Part shown: positions 1-6,805 of the stretch, in pieces
Position numbering within the stretch: position 1 is the stretch's first letter
How the letters are laid out: each line of letters opens with the position of its first letter
Assembly: GCA_964450725.1 (NCBI GenBank)
Contig: CAYVGO010000055.1
Span: 1 to 15,065, forward strand
Length of the DNA: 15,065 bases
Source: CAYVGO01 sp964450725
GTDB taxonomy: Bacteria > Bacteroidota > Bacteroidia > Bacteroidales > UBA932
Direction: 5' to 3'
Notes under the pieces: generated by a model
What the model was told of the DNA's origin: nothing
Databases searched by the model: none
Seen by the model: only the letters and a program-made list of their open reading frames with translations
Position numbers and translations under genes: made by a program

Positions 1-1
1 C

Positions 2-337
2 GTAGGACGTCCTCCCTTTTTGGTAGGACGACCTCCTCAGAACGTAGGACGTCCTCCCTTTTTGGTAGGATGACCTCCTCAGAACGTAGGACGTCCTCCC
101 TTTTTGGTAGGACGACCTCCTCAGAACGTAGGACGTCCTACCTTTTTGGTAGGATGACCTCCTCAGAAGGTAGGAAATCCTCCTCAAAAGGTAGGAAATC
201 CTCCTCAAAAGGTAGGACGTCCTCCATTAGAGGTAGGAAATCCTCCTCAAAAGGGAGGAAATCCTACCTTAGAAGTAGGAAATCCTCCTTAAAAGGTAGG
301 ACGTCCTCCATTTGGGGTAGGAGATTCTCCTTAAAAA
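2..337. repeat. 21-bp tandem array with palindromic core, 16 copies, open at left edge
   Basis: Sixteen contiguous units of exactly 21 bases begin at 2, 23, 44, 65, 86, 107, 128, 149, 170, 191, 212, 233, 254, 275, 296 and 317. Each has a 14-base core of the form GTAGGA-NN-TCCTCC followed by a 7-base tail. The copy at 128-141 has a perfect palindrome, GTAGGACGTCCTAC. The first eight copies alternate two versions (tail CCTTTTTG-type, tail TCAGAAC-type), giving a 42-base higher-order period; the last eight are more diverged, with AAATCC-type cores and A-rich tails. The copy at 254 carries the mirror form GGAGGA-NN-TCCTAC. One plus-strand frame is open from base 1 to 366, but that follows from a unit of 21 bases without stop codons. 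Differences between copies change residues freely (T/K/M, S/T), so coding is unlikely. It lies downstream of coaE. Function unknown. Confidence 0.95.
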
Positions 338-351
338 GGAACAAAGTGCTT

Positions 352-389
352 TTCACTACGCAATGAATGGAGTTTTAGCGCATAGTGAA
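352..389. other. Inverted repeat between the tandem array and coaE
   Basis: TTCACTA at 352-358 is the exact reverse complement of TAGTGAA at 383-389. Immediately inside, CGC (359-361) can pair with GCG (378-380) if two bases (381-382) bulge out. No T-run follows on either strand, so it is not a standard intrinsic terminator. A second weak inverted repeat, AATGTA (396-401) and TACATT (414-419), sits right at the coaE stop. Either could help end coaE transcription or mark the edge of the array. Only the sequence symmetry is certain. Confidence 0.5.
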
Positions 390-420
390 TATAGAAATGT
401 AAAAACAATATGCTACATTC

Positions 421-993
421 TTATTGCAATTGCTTACAAAAATTGTGAACTTGCTCAATCACAGAAGTTTTATTGGAGTTGTCAATGATGAAGTCTGAAA
501 ACTTTCGTCGCTCTTCATCTGTCATTTGCAGGGCAATACGTCGCTGAATTTCCTGATGATCAAAATGATCACGTTCTTTAATACGCTGCATACGTAAGTT
601 TACAGTAGATTCTACTGCAATAATTTTATCAATAGGAAACTTTACCGGACTTTCCAATAGAACAGCAGCTTCAAGTAGTACGAATTTTCCGATTTGTTGT
701 TGTTTCCAGTCGATAAAGCGATCAATAAGGAGAGGGTAGAGTTGATGTTGAAATTGGAGTAATAAAGATTTATTACTGAATAATTTCTCACTCATTTTTC
801 TTCTGTCGATAGTCTGATTGTTATAGACATCTTTCCCTAAAATATCAATAACCAAAGGTTTTACAGTCGTCTCTTCATACATTTTTTTGATGACTATATC
901 GGCATAAAATACAGGAATCTCTAATGTTTCAAAGATTTTACAAATCACTGTTTTTCCGCTTCCGATTCCACCAATAATGCCGATAGATAACAT
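421..993 (-). CDS. coaE: Dephospho-CoA kinase
   Basis: This enzyme catalyses the last step of coenzyme A synthesis, the ATP-dependent phosphorylation of the 3'-hydroxyl of dephospho-CoA in the cytoplasm. The 190-residue product is close to the usual length of about 200. The N-terminus carries the P-loop GGIGSGKT at residues 8-15, followed by a YAD motif at about 30-32 in place of the usual DAD-type substrate-site motif. A LLEAAVLLES stretch matches the family's 'PLLFE' region, and an arginine-rich lid region (QRIKERD, RRIALQM) follows. The start is placed so that the P-loop lies at its normal distance from the N-terminus. The gene is last in the visible minus-strand series, 32 bases after the YbbR gene. 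That pairing is common in Bacteroidota. No promoter of the TAnnTTTG type is visible in the gap, so it probably shares the upstream transcript. Confidence 0.95.
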   Translation of the reverse strand: MLSIGIIGGIGSGKTVICKIFETLEIPVFYADIVIKKMYEETTVKPLVIDILGKDVYNNQTIDRRKMSEKLFSNKSLLLQFQHQLYPLLIDRFIDWKQQQIGKFVLLEAAVLLESPVKFPIDKIIAVESTVNLRMQRIKERDHFDHQEIQRRIALQMTDEERRKFSDFIIDNSNKTSVIEQVHNFCKQLQ

Positions 994-1025
994 AATGGAT
1001 AAATTTGCTAAAAGATATTGAGGAG

Positions 1026-2018
1026 TTACAAGTCTTGAATATAAAAATCAACAATCGGCGGGAAAATATTGATATGAGAAGCGTTGGTTGGTTGGGTTTC
1101 CAATTCTATAGAAAGTTGACTTTGATTTGAGTTCGTATCACTGCCATTGACTGATATTGAAAAATCTTTGTGATCAATGGTATGGTATAAAGATAATGGT
1201 ACAAAATAGGTAATGGTGGCAAATGCCGGGTCAAGAATGATTTTTTTACCGTGAGGTTGATGCTTAATATGGATTGGTAATCGAAGAGTTTGTGAGGTAT
1301 ATCTTTCTACTTGGACAGATAAATTGGCTGTTGTGATGTTTGAAAGAACTTTTGCCGGAATTTTTAAAGGTAGATTTGTTGTGAAATTTTGATGAATAAA
1401 TTCTTTACTAAAAGGTTGGGTGGTAATTGATGTTATGGTGTCAATGAGATTGTGTTCACCGTAAACCTCAATAGAATCAGGAGTAATGACCGGTTGACCG
1501 ACTAAAATGTATTGATTGTCAAAAGTAATATTTATATCAGCCACAACAGGAACTTTTTTACGAATAATATCGGCGGCAGTAAACTTGATAAAAGCAGGTT
1601 GAACTTCAAGAATAGTAATGCTTTTGTTTAAACTGTTGGATAACGAAGGTGAAAAGGGCTGGGTGAGATAGATGTAGTAATCTTTTGGTTGAAGGTCTGT
1701 AGCGTCTGATTCTAAGGAATAGTAATATTGAGACAAGTCAATGGAAAGTTCTCTTTTTCTATTAAGTATAAGCGCCAGCAAATCATATCCTCTACCTTCT
1801 GCTTTAATCTGAAATAACTGTTTTCCGGTAGAGTCGGTGCATAAACGGCTATTAAAAGGTGTATTGGAAAAAACAATATTATAATCAATGGTATAAGTAT
1901 ATGTTTTAGACAATTTCATCATTCCTAATAAAACTGCGGCTAAGAATACAAAAGCCAAAAAAATTAAAAAATCTCGAAGTCGCTTACGCTTTTTACGATC
2001 ATTTAATTCGTTTTCCAT
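1026..2018 (-). CDS. YbbR-domain membrane-anchored protein
   Basis: The 330-residue product has a short basic N-terminus (RKKRKRLRD), a single membrane segment at about residues 16-35, and then a long extracytoplasmic part. The stretch at about 155-240 (VPVVADINITFDNQYILVG, then PDSIEVYG and a T-rich strand) fits the YbbR repeat pattern. Weaker YbbR-like segments lie on either side, at about 41-150 and 241-330. In Firmicutes a YbbR protein (CdaR) controls the diadenylate cyclase CdaA; whether the Bacteroidota version does so is not known to me, and no cyclase gene is in the window. Position directly before coaE is typical for this phylum. The start codon lies only 15 bases after a strong hairpin (2034-2065), so expression may depend on read-through or processing of the asd transcript. 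Confidence 0.85.
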   Translation of the reverse strand: MENELNDRKKRKRLRDFLIFLAFVFLAAVLLGMMKLSKTYTYTIDYNIVFSNTPFNSRLCTDSTGKQLFQIKAEGRGYDLLALILNRKRELSIDLSQYYYSLESDATDLQPKDYYIYLTQPFSPSLSNSLNKSITILEVQPAFIKFTAADIIRKKVPVVADINITFDNQYILVGQPVITPDSIEVYGEHNLIDTITSITTQPFSKEFIHQNFTTNLPLKIPAKVLSNITTANLSVQVERYTSQTLRLPIHIKHQPHGKKIILDPAFATITYFVPLSLYHTIDHKDFSISVNGSDTNSNQSQLSIELETQPTNASHINIFPPIVDFYIQDL

Positions 2019-2033
2019 GCTTACTAAAATAAA

Positions 2034-2065
2034 TCAGGATTTACAAAACAATCTGTAAATCCTGA
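2034..2065 (-). terminator. Perfect 12-bp hairpin between asd and the YbbR gene
   Basis: TCAGGATTTACA (2034-2045) and TGTAAATCCTGA (2054-2065) are exact reverse complements separated by 8 bases. Read on the minus strand, the stem is followed by TTTATTTTAG, a U-rich tail, so it resembles an intrinsic terminator for asd. The tail ends just before the YbbR start codon, and no separate promoter is evident between hairpin and gene. A partial terminator or a transcript-stabilising or processing hairpin is therefore as plausible as full termination. Confidence 0.7.
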
Positions 2066-2084
2066 AAGATTGATTTTAATAGTA

Positions 2085-3101
2085 TTACTTTTTTTTGATA
2101 AGTCCGGCACTAATCATGTATTCAGCAATCTGAATAGCATTAAGGGCTGCCCCTTTACGAATCTGGTCTCCTACTAACCATAATGTAATGCCGTTGGGGT
2201 TAGAAATATCTTTACGGACACGTCCCACGTAAACATTGTCTTTTCCTGCTACAAATAATGGCATAGGATAATCAGAGGTACTGACATTGTCTTGTAATTC
2301 TATTCCTTTTCCTTTTTTAATAGCCTCTTTAACGTCATTAATATCTAAAGGCTCTACGGTTTCTATCCATAATGCTTCAGAGTGTGCTCTCATTGCCGGA
2401 ACCCGTACGCATGTTGCACTGACTTTAATATCGCTGTGCATGATTTTACGAGTTTCATTATACATTTTTAGTTCCTCTTTAGTGTAGTCTAAATCTCCAA
2501 ATACATCAATTTGAGGAATAAGATTAAATGCCAATTGATATTTGAATTTTTCAACTGTTGGTTTTTCGTTGTTTAGCACTTGACGTAATTGTGTTTCGAG
2601 TTCTGCCATTGCCGCAGCACCTGCTCCGCTTGCCGATTGATAGGAAGCACAGCGTACGCGGTAGATATGAGATAACTCTTCAATTACTTTTAATACTACG
2701 ACCATTAAAATTGTAGTACAATTTGGATTGGCTATAATTCTTCGCGGAGCAAAAGCACAATCCTCGGCATTGACTTCCGGAACAACTAAAGGAATATTAC
2801 TTTCCATACGAAAGGCACTTGAATTGTCAATCATGATTGTTCCGTGCTTGGTAATTGTTTCCGCAAATTCTTTTGATGTTCCTCCTCCTGCAGAAGTAAG
2901 AGCAATATCAATGTCTTTAAAATCATCATTGTGTTGTAGTTCTTTGACTGTTAACTTCTTTCCTTTAAAGTCATAAGTCATTCCTGCACTTCTTTTAGAA
3001 CCGAATAATACTAATTCCGTAAGCGGAAAATTACGCTCCGCCAATAACTGTAGGAATTCCTGCCCTACAGCTCCACTAACTCCAACAATAGCTACTTTCA
3101 T
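2085..3101 (-). CDS. asd: Aspartate-semialdehyde dehydrogenase
   Basis: This enzyme reduces aspartyl phosphate to aspartate semialdehyde with NADPH. It is the branch point to diaminopimelate and lysine (peptidoglycan), threonine and methionine. The 338-residue length is normal. Residues 7-13 form the nucleotide-binding loop GVSGAVG. The catalytic cysteine is C128 in NPNCTT, QSASGAG lies at 155-161, and the conserved RAHSE segment with the catalytic histidine (H240) follows RVPAM. All key residues are present. The gene sits 51 bases after rseP in the same direction, in an AT-rich gap with no TAnnTTTG match. It is probably co-transcribed, and its 3' end is marked by the hairpin at 2034-2065. 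Confidence 0.97.
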   Translation of the reverse strand: MKVAIVGVSGAVGQEFLQLLAERNFPLTELVLFGSKRSAGMTYDFKGKKLTVKELQHNDDFKDIDIALTSAGGGTSKEFAETITKHGTIMIDNSSAFRMESNIPLVVPEVNAEDCAFAPRRIIANPNCTTILMVVVLKVIEELSHIYRVRCASYQSASGAGAAAMAELETQLRQVLNNEKPTVEKFKYQLAFNLIPQIDVFGDLDYTKEELKMYNETRKIMHSDIKVSATCVRVPAMRAHSEALWIETVEPLDINDVKEAIKKGKGIELQDNVSTSDYPMPLFVAGKDNVYVGRVRKDISNPNGITLWLVGDQIRKGAALNAIQIAEYMISAGLIKKK

Positions 3102-3152
3102 AATTTGTAATTAATAATTTATAATAGATAATCTGTCTTTACTGTTTTATAT

Positions 3153-4496
3153 TTAAAAAAATGCTCTGATAACATCACTGAAATTGGCATATAATACAAG
3201 GGTAATTACAAGAATAAACCCAACGGTTTGCATCACTTCCAAAAACTTGTCGCTCAATTTCCTTCCGGTAATCATTTCTACCAGTATAAAGATTAAATGC
3301 CCACCATCGAGTGCCGGAATGGGTAGAATATTCATAAAGGCTAACATGACCGATAAAAAGGCTGTCATTGTCCAAAAGTTTAACCAATCCCAAGTAACGG
3401 TAAATAATTTACTGATAGTTCCGAAGCCTCCCATACTGCTTGCTCCTTTTTTGGTGAACAAAAATCGAAGTTGTTTGACATAAAAACTTAACTTCTTAAC
3501 CCCCTCTTGAATTCCTGCAGGTATGGCAGAAATCAAATTATAACTAATGTGCTTTGAGGCAAAAAAGGCTGTCATGGGCTGAAAATATACTCCCAATGTT
3601 TTGACAGTATCTGTTTTTACGATTTTAATATCTAATTTTTCTGTGAGTGTAATCACTTGGCCATTTCTTATTACCTGTAATGTCAAACTATCTTGCTGAC
3701 ATGTTACAATACGTTTTTTAGCCGCATTAGAATTTAATATATCAACATCACCAATCTTTATAATTTGGTCTTTTGGCTGTAAACTTAAAGCCGATTGTCG
3801 CTCTTTTGAGATACTATCTATAATAACGGAAAAAATAGGTTCAATGATTATGTTACCTTCTTGAAAAGATTCATAAATAAAATTATCTGGAAGTGTAATA
3901 TCTACTGATTGACCATTACGTAATACCGTAACTTTCTTGATTTTTTCTATCATCAATCTTATGGCAATATCTCCAAAATCTTCTTCCTCACAATTTTCGT
4001 CATTGACAGCAATAATTTTATCTCCGGTTTGAAATCCTGCATTAATAGCCGTTTGATTAAACGTAAAACCTTGTTCAAACTCCTTAACAGGCATTATGTC
4101 TTTCCCCCAAGTCCATGAAATCATACTGTAAACAAGCAGGGCAAAAAAGAAATTGACCAACACTCCCCCGGAGATGATGAGTAGTTTTTTCCAATTTTTT
4201 TGACTTCTGTATTCCCATGGTTGCGGAGGTTGTTTTAAGGCATTAGTATCCATAGATTCGTCAACCATTCCGGCAATTTTACAGTATCCGCCTAAAGGTA
4301 ACCAGCCTAAACCGTACTCAGTTCCTGAACGTTTTGATTTGTATTTAAATAGTGAAAACCATGGGTTAAAAAAAAGGTAAAATTTATCGACACGAACCTT
4401 AAATAATCGTGCGAAACCAAAGTGTCCCAGTTCGTGAATTAAGACTAATATTGATAAAGAAAGTAATAGTTGAGCAATACGTATAAATAAATCCAT
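3153..4496 (-). CDS. rseP: RIP metalloprotease RseP (site-2 protease family)
   Basis: This intramembrane zinc protease cleaves membrane-anchored substrates, classically anti-sigma factors, and may remove leftover signal peptides. The 447-residue protein starts with a membrane helix holding the zinc-binding HELGH at residues 21-25. The conserved GWLPLGGYCKIAGM segment follows at about 64-77. Two PDZ-like regions lie at about 140-205 and 215-290. The C-terminal membrane segments include NILPIPALDGGH, with D397 as the third zinc ligand. All catalytic residues are intact and the length is normal. It begins 9 bases after the dxr stop, so the two are almost certainly translated from one message, a pairing seen in many Bacteroidota. 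Its substrate is not encoded in the window: no sigma or anti-sigma gene is visible. Confidence 0.95.
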   Translation of the reverse strand: MDLFIRIAQLLLSLSILVLIHELGHFGFARLFKVRVDKFYLFFNPWFSLFKYKSKRSGTEYGLGWLPLGGYCKIAGMVDESMDTNALKQPPQPWEYRSQKNWKKLLIISGGVLVNFFFALLVYSMISWTWGKDIMPVKEFEQGFTFNQTAINAGFQTGDKIIAVNDENCEEEDFGDIAIRLMIEKIKKVTVLRNGQSVDITLPDNFIYESFQEGNIIIEPIFSVIIDSISKERQSALSLQPKDQIIKIGDVDILNSNAAKKRIVTCQQDSLTLQVIRNGQVITLTEKLDIKIVKTDTVKTLGVYFQPMTAFFASKHISYNLISAIPAGIQEGVKKLSFYVKQLRFLFTKKGASSMGGFGTISKLFTVTWDWLNFWTMTAFLSVMLAFMNILPIPALDGGHLIFILVEMITGRKLSDKFLEVMQTVGFILVITLVLYANFSDVIRAFF

Positions 4497-4505
4497 TGTA
4501 ATTAA

Positions 4506-5675
4506 TTAGTAGTTATTTGTTTTTAAAATTTCTAAGGTTAATTGTCGAGTCTCTTTGTCTATTTCCATGAGTTCTTCAATGTTATTTGCTTCACCGTAAA
4601 TATCAGATTTTTCCAATACATTTTCAATAGTATCTATAATTCTGTAAAACGGCAAGTTTCCATCTAAAAATGCTTGTACAGCCACTTCATTGGCAGCATT
4701 CAATACACAAGGCATTACGCCTCCTTTTCTTAAGACTGAATAAGCTACATTTAATGCTCGTCGCTGTATGGCATTGGGCGGATAAAAATCTAATGATAAT
4801 GTTGATGCAAAATCCAGCCTTGGAGTATTGAGCGGTAATCTTTGAGGGTATGAAAATGCAAAAGCAATAGATACACACATATCGGGGCAACCTAATTGTG
4901 CTTTTAAACTGCCATCGGCAAATTGTACCAAAGAGTGAACAATGCTTTTAGGGTGAATGCTTACCTCAATTTGTTCAGACGGAAGATTAAATAAATATTT
5001 TGCTTCTATAACTTCTAACGCCTTATTGATGAGAGTTGCCGAATCAACAGAAATTTTTCTACCCATCTTCCAACTTGGATGTTCCAGGGCTTGCTCTATG
5101 GTTACATTTTTTAAATCATCTTCAGTACAATGAATAAAAGGTCCTCCGGATGCTGTGAGAATAACTTTTTCAACATTGGAAACTTCTCCGGACAAACATT
5201 GAAAGATTGCAGAATGTTCAGAATCTACAGGAATAATAGTTGTTCCATATTTATGTACCAGATTAGTAATAATCTGTCCGGCAACAACCAAACTCTCTTT
5301 GTTGGCAAGGGCAATGTTTTTTTTGTTTTGAATGGCAATGACGGTCGGAAGTAATCCTGCTTTTCCGACAATGGCATTCAGACATAAGTCTATTGTTGCC
5401 ATAGATAGTGTATCCAATAACGCTTTCTCGCCGGTATATACTTTGATAGGGTATGTTGACAAAGCGTCTTTAACGGCTAAGTAATATTGCTCGTTACATA
5501 TCACTACAGCGTTTGGCTGAAATTCAATGGCTTGCTCTATCAGTAATTTGAAATTGTTCAAAGCACAGAGTAATTCAACTTCAAATTTATCACTATGTGC
5601 TTTGATTACTTTTAATGCTTGTGTTCCTACTGAACCGGTAGAGCCGAGAATGGCTATCCGTTTTACTCGTTGCAT
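4506..5675 (-). CDS. dxr: 1-deoxy-D-xylulose-5-phosphate reductoisomerase
   Basis: This enzyme performs the committed step of the MEP isoprenoid pathway, converting DXP to 2-C-methyl-D-erythritol 4-phosphate with NADPH and a divalent metal. The 389-residue length is normal. GSTGSVG at 11-17 is the NADPH loop and LANKES is at 123-128. Metal and substrate residues are D151 and E153 in VDSEHSAIFQ, and E221 in NKALEVIEA. LTASGGPF at 173-180 and the flap region KMGRKISVDS at 203-212 are present. It starts 2 bases after the stop of the M23-like gene and ends 9 bases before rseP, so translational coupling is likely. The pathway also feeds the undecaprenyl carrier used in wall synthesis, which fits its envelope-related neighbours. 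Confidence 0.97.
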   Translation of the reverse strand: MQRVKRIAILGSTGSVGTQALKVIKAHSDKFEVELLCALNNFKLLIEQAIEFQPNAVVICNEQYYLAVKDALSTYPIKVYTGEKALLDTLSMATIDLCLNAIVGKAGLLPTVIAIQNKKNIALANKESLVVAGQIITNLVHKYGTTIIPVDSEHSAIFQCLSGEVSNVEKVILTASGGPFIHCTEDDLKNVTIEQALEHPSWKMGRKISVDSATLINKALEVIEAKYLFNLPSEQIEVSIHPKSIVHSLVQFADGSLKAQLGCPDMCVSIAFAFSYPQRLPLNTPRLDFASTLSLDFYPPNAIQRRALNVAYSVLRKGGVMPCVLNAANEVAVQAFLDGNLPFYRIIDTIENVLEKSDIYGEANNIEELMEIDKETRQLTLEILKTNNY

Positions 5676-5677
5676 AA

Positions 5678-6571
5678 TTAAAACTTAATATAATCGAAAG
5701 GATTGACCACTTTTCCGTCTAACCATAATTCAAATTGGATAACTACAGGTTTATTACCGGATGTTTCAGGAGCGTTAGCAATCGGTTGACCGGCACTGAT
5801 GGGAGAACCTACCGTTACTTTCACTGAACCTAACCCTCGATAAATGGAAATAATTTGGTCTGTATGTTGGAGAATTACAGTAAAGAGATTATTGCCCAAA
5901 GGCTCTATAGACAATACAGTACCTCCTAAAATTGAAAATACGGTTTCAGAACTTGATAAATCAAAAGAAGTGTAGTATTTTCCTCCGCTGACATTAATAT
6001 CGTCTTTTTTCTTCCCTCTGAAGGGAGTGAAAAATGTTTTATTTTCAATTTTTTCATTCTGAAATAGTGATACATTACCATCGTTTAATCGTTCTAATTC
6101 CTCAATGGTTCTACGGAATAAAGAATCTTCCATAGAAGACTCCAAGGCTATATTTTTATATCGATTTATGATTGCTGTATCCGATAAATCCTCAACTAAT
6201 ATTGGTTCTTTACCGGAAAGTATCAATTTTAAGTTTTCATTATATACCGTCCAAGCTTTAATTTGCTTTTCTAAAGAGTCTAATCGCATAACATTACGCA
6301 CCATATTCATTTTTGTTTGGGTTGACGGATAGCCCGGAATAAGATAAATTAAAGGAGTATAAATTAATAAAATGATAGTTACGGTGATGAGTATGATTGA
6401 TATAAGCGTTGACACAACAACGACATTTAGACGCGAAAGTCGTAATGTGAAAACTTCGTCATACGTTGTCTCATTATAGAATGAAATTCTATATTTATTA
6501 CGTAATCTTTTGATGAAATTCTTACGTGTTTCAGTGTTTTGTTTTCCTGAATGTTTATTGAAAAACCCCAT
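5678..6571 (-). CDS. Membrane-anchored M23/LytM-like protein, probably catalytically inactive
   Basis: The 297-residue product has a basic cytoplasmic N-terminus, one membrane segment at about 48-71, a helical linker rich in charged residues (about 85-175) and a C-terminal LytM-type fold (about 180-297). The fold shows the GGTVLSIEPLGNN and GSPISAGQPIA strands and the final FELWLDGKVVNPFDYI. In active M23 enzymes zinc is held by HxxxD and by an HxH motif. Here the first is YTSFD (H replaced by Y200, D204 kept) and the second is VIQ (277-279, both histidines lost). A scaffold or activator role, as in EnvC- and NlpD-type proteins, is therefore likelier than hydrolysis. I chose the start at 6571 because a TAnnTTTG box lies about 32 bases upstream; an in-frame ATG at 6700 would precede that promoter. 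First gene of the operon. Confidence 0.85.
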   Translation of the reverse strand: MGFFNKHSGKQNTETRKNFIKRLRNKYRISFYNETTYDEVFTLRLSRLNVVVVSTLISIILITVTIILLIYTPLIYLIPGYPSTQTKMNMVRNVMRLDSLEKQIKAWTVYNENLKLILSGKEPILVEDLSDTAIINRYKNIALESSMEDSLFRRTIEELERLNDGNVSLFQNEKIENKTFFTPFRGKKKDDINVSGGKYYTSFDLSSSETVFSILGGTVLSIEPLGNNLFTVILQHTDQIISIYRGLGSVKVTVGSPISAGQPIANAPETSGNKPVVIQFELWLDGKVVNPFDYIKF

Positions 6572-6602
6572 TATTCTTAAAGATATAAAGAAATTACGGC
6601 AA

Positions 6603-6610
6603 CAAAGGTA
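6603..6610 (-). promoter_or_regulatory. Candidate -7 box for the minus-strand operon
   Basis: On the minus strand this reads TACCTTTG, an exact match to the Bacteroidota -7 consensus TAnnTTTG. No clear TTG is seen about 19 bases further upstream (that stretch is T-rich). Transcription would begin near 6596, giving a leader of about 25 bases before the M23-like start at 6571. The identical octamer serves parC on the other strand, about 150 bases away. Confidence 0.6.
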
Positions 6611-6739
6611 ATGTAAAATACGAAATAATAAAATTATGACAGATGTAATCTTTCTTGTACGTCTAAAAAATAACCAAGAATGTTGTATAACTGTTTTCAC
6701 CTTTCCTGTTTTTTCTTTTTTCTTTCTCCTTTCTTCAAC

Positions 6740-6760
6740 TTTGAAATTTGAGATTTCAAA
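6740..6760. promoter_or_regulatory. Perfect 8-bp inverted repeat within the parC promoter (possible operator)
   Basis: TTTGAAAT (6740-6747) and ATTTCAAA (6753-6760) are exact reverse complements around the 5-base centre TTGAG. The left arm overlaps the -33 element and the right arm fills the spacer up to two bases from the -7 box. A protein bound here would compete directly with RNA polymerase. No regulator gene is in the window, so the operator role is inference. Confidence 0.5.
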
Positions 6761-6770
6761 TGTACCTTTG
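6740..6770 (+). promoter_or_regulatory. parC promoter, Bacteroidota type
   Basis: TTTG at 6740-6743 and TACCTTTG at 6763-6770 are separated by 19 bases, matching the TTG-N19-TAnnTTTG pattern of primary sigma factor promoters in this phylum. The predicted start is near 6777, leaving a leader of about 29 bases before the parC ATG at 6806. Confidence 0.8.
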
Positions 6771-6805
6771 CACTCTCACATACAACCTACCATATCTAAG
6801 ATATT

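Noticed and set aside
2..337. CRISPR array
   Set aside because: Units abut with only 7 similar bases between cores, and there are no unique spacers of about 30 bases and no cas genes. The same holds for the 42-bp array.
70..366. Open frame of 98 codons across the 21-bp array, rich in R, S, T and K
   Set aside because: The unit is a multiple of three without stops, so openness is automatic, and other frames are open too. Differences between copies are not biased to silent changes, and there is no supported start.
6572..6700. Upstream in-frame ATG that would extend the M23-like protein by 43 residues
   Set aside because: The extension would start upstream of the best promoter box (6603-6610) and adds a cysteine- and arginine-rich stretch that does not look like this family; the ATG at 6571 fits better.
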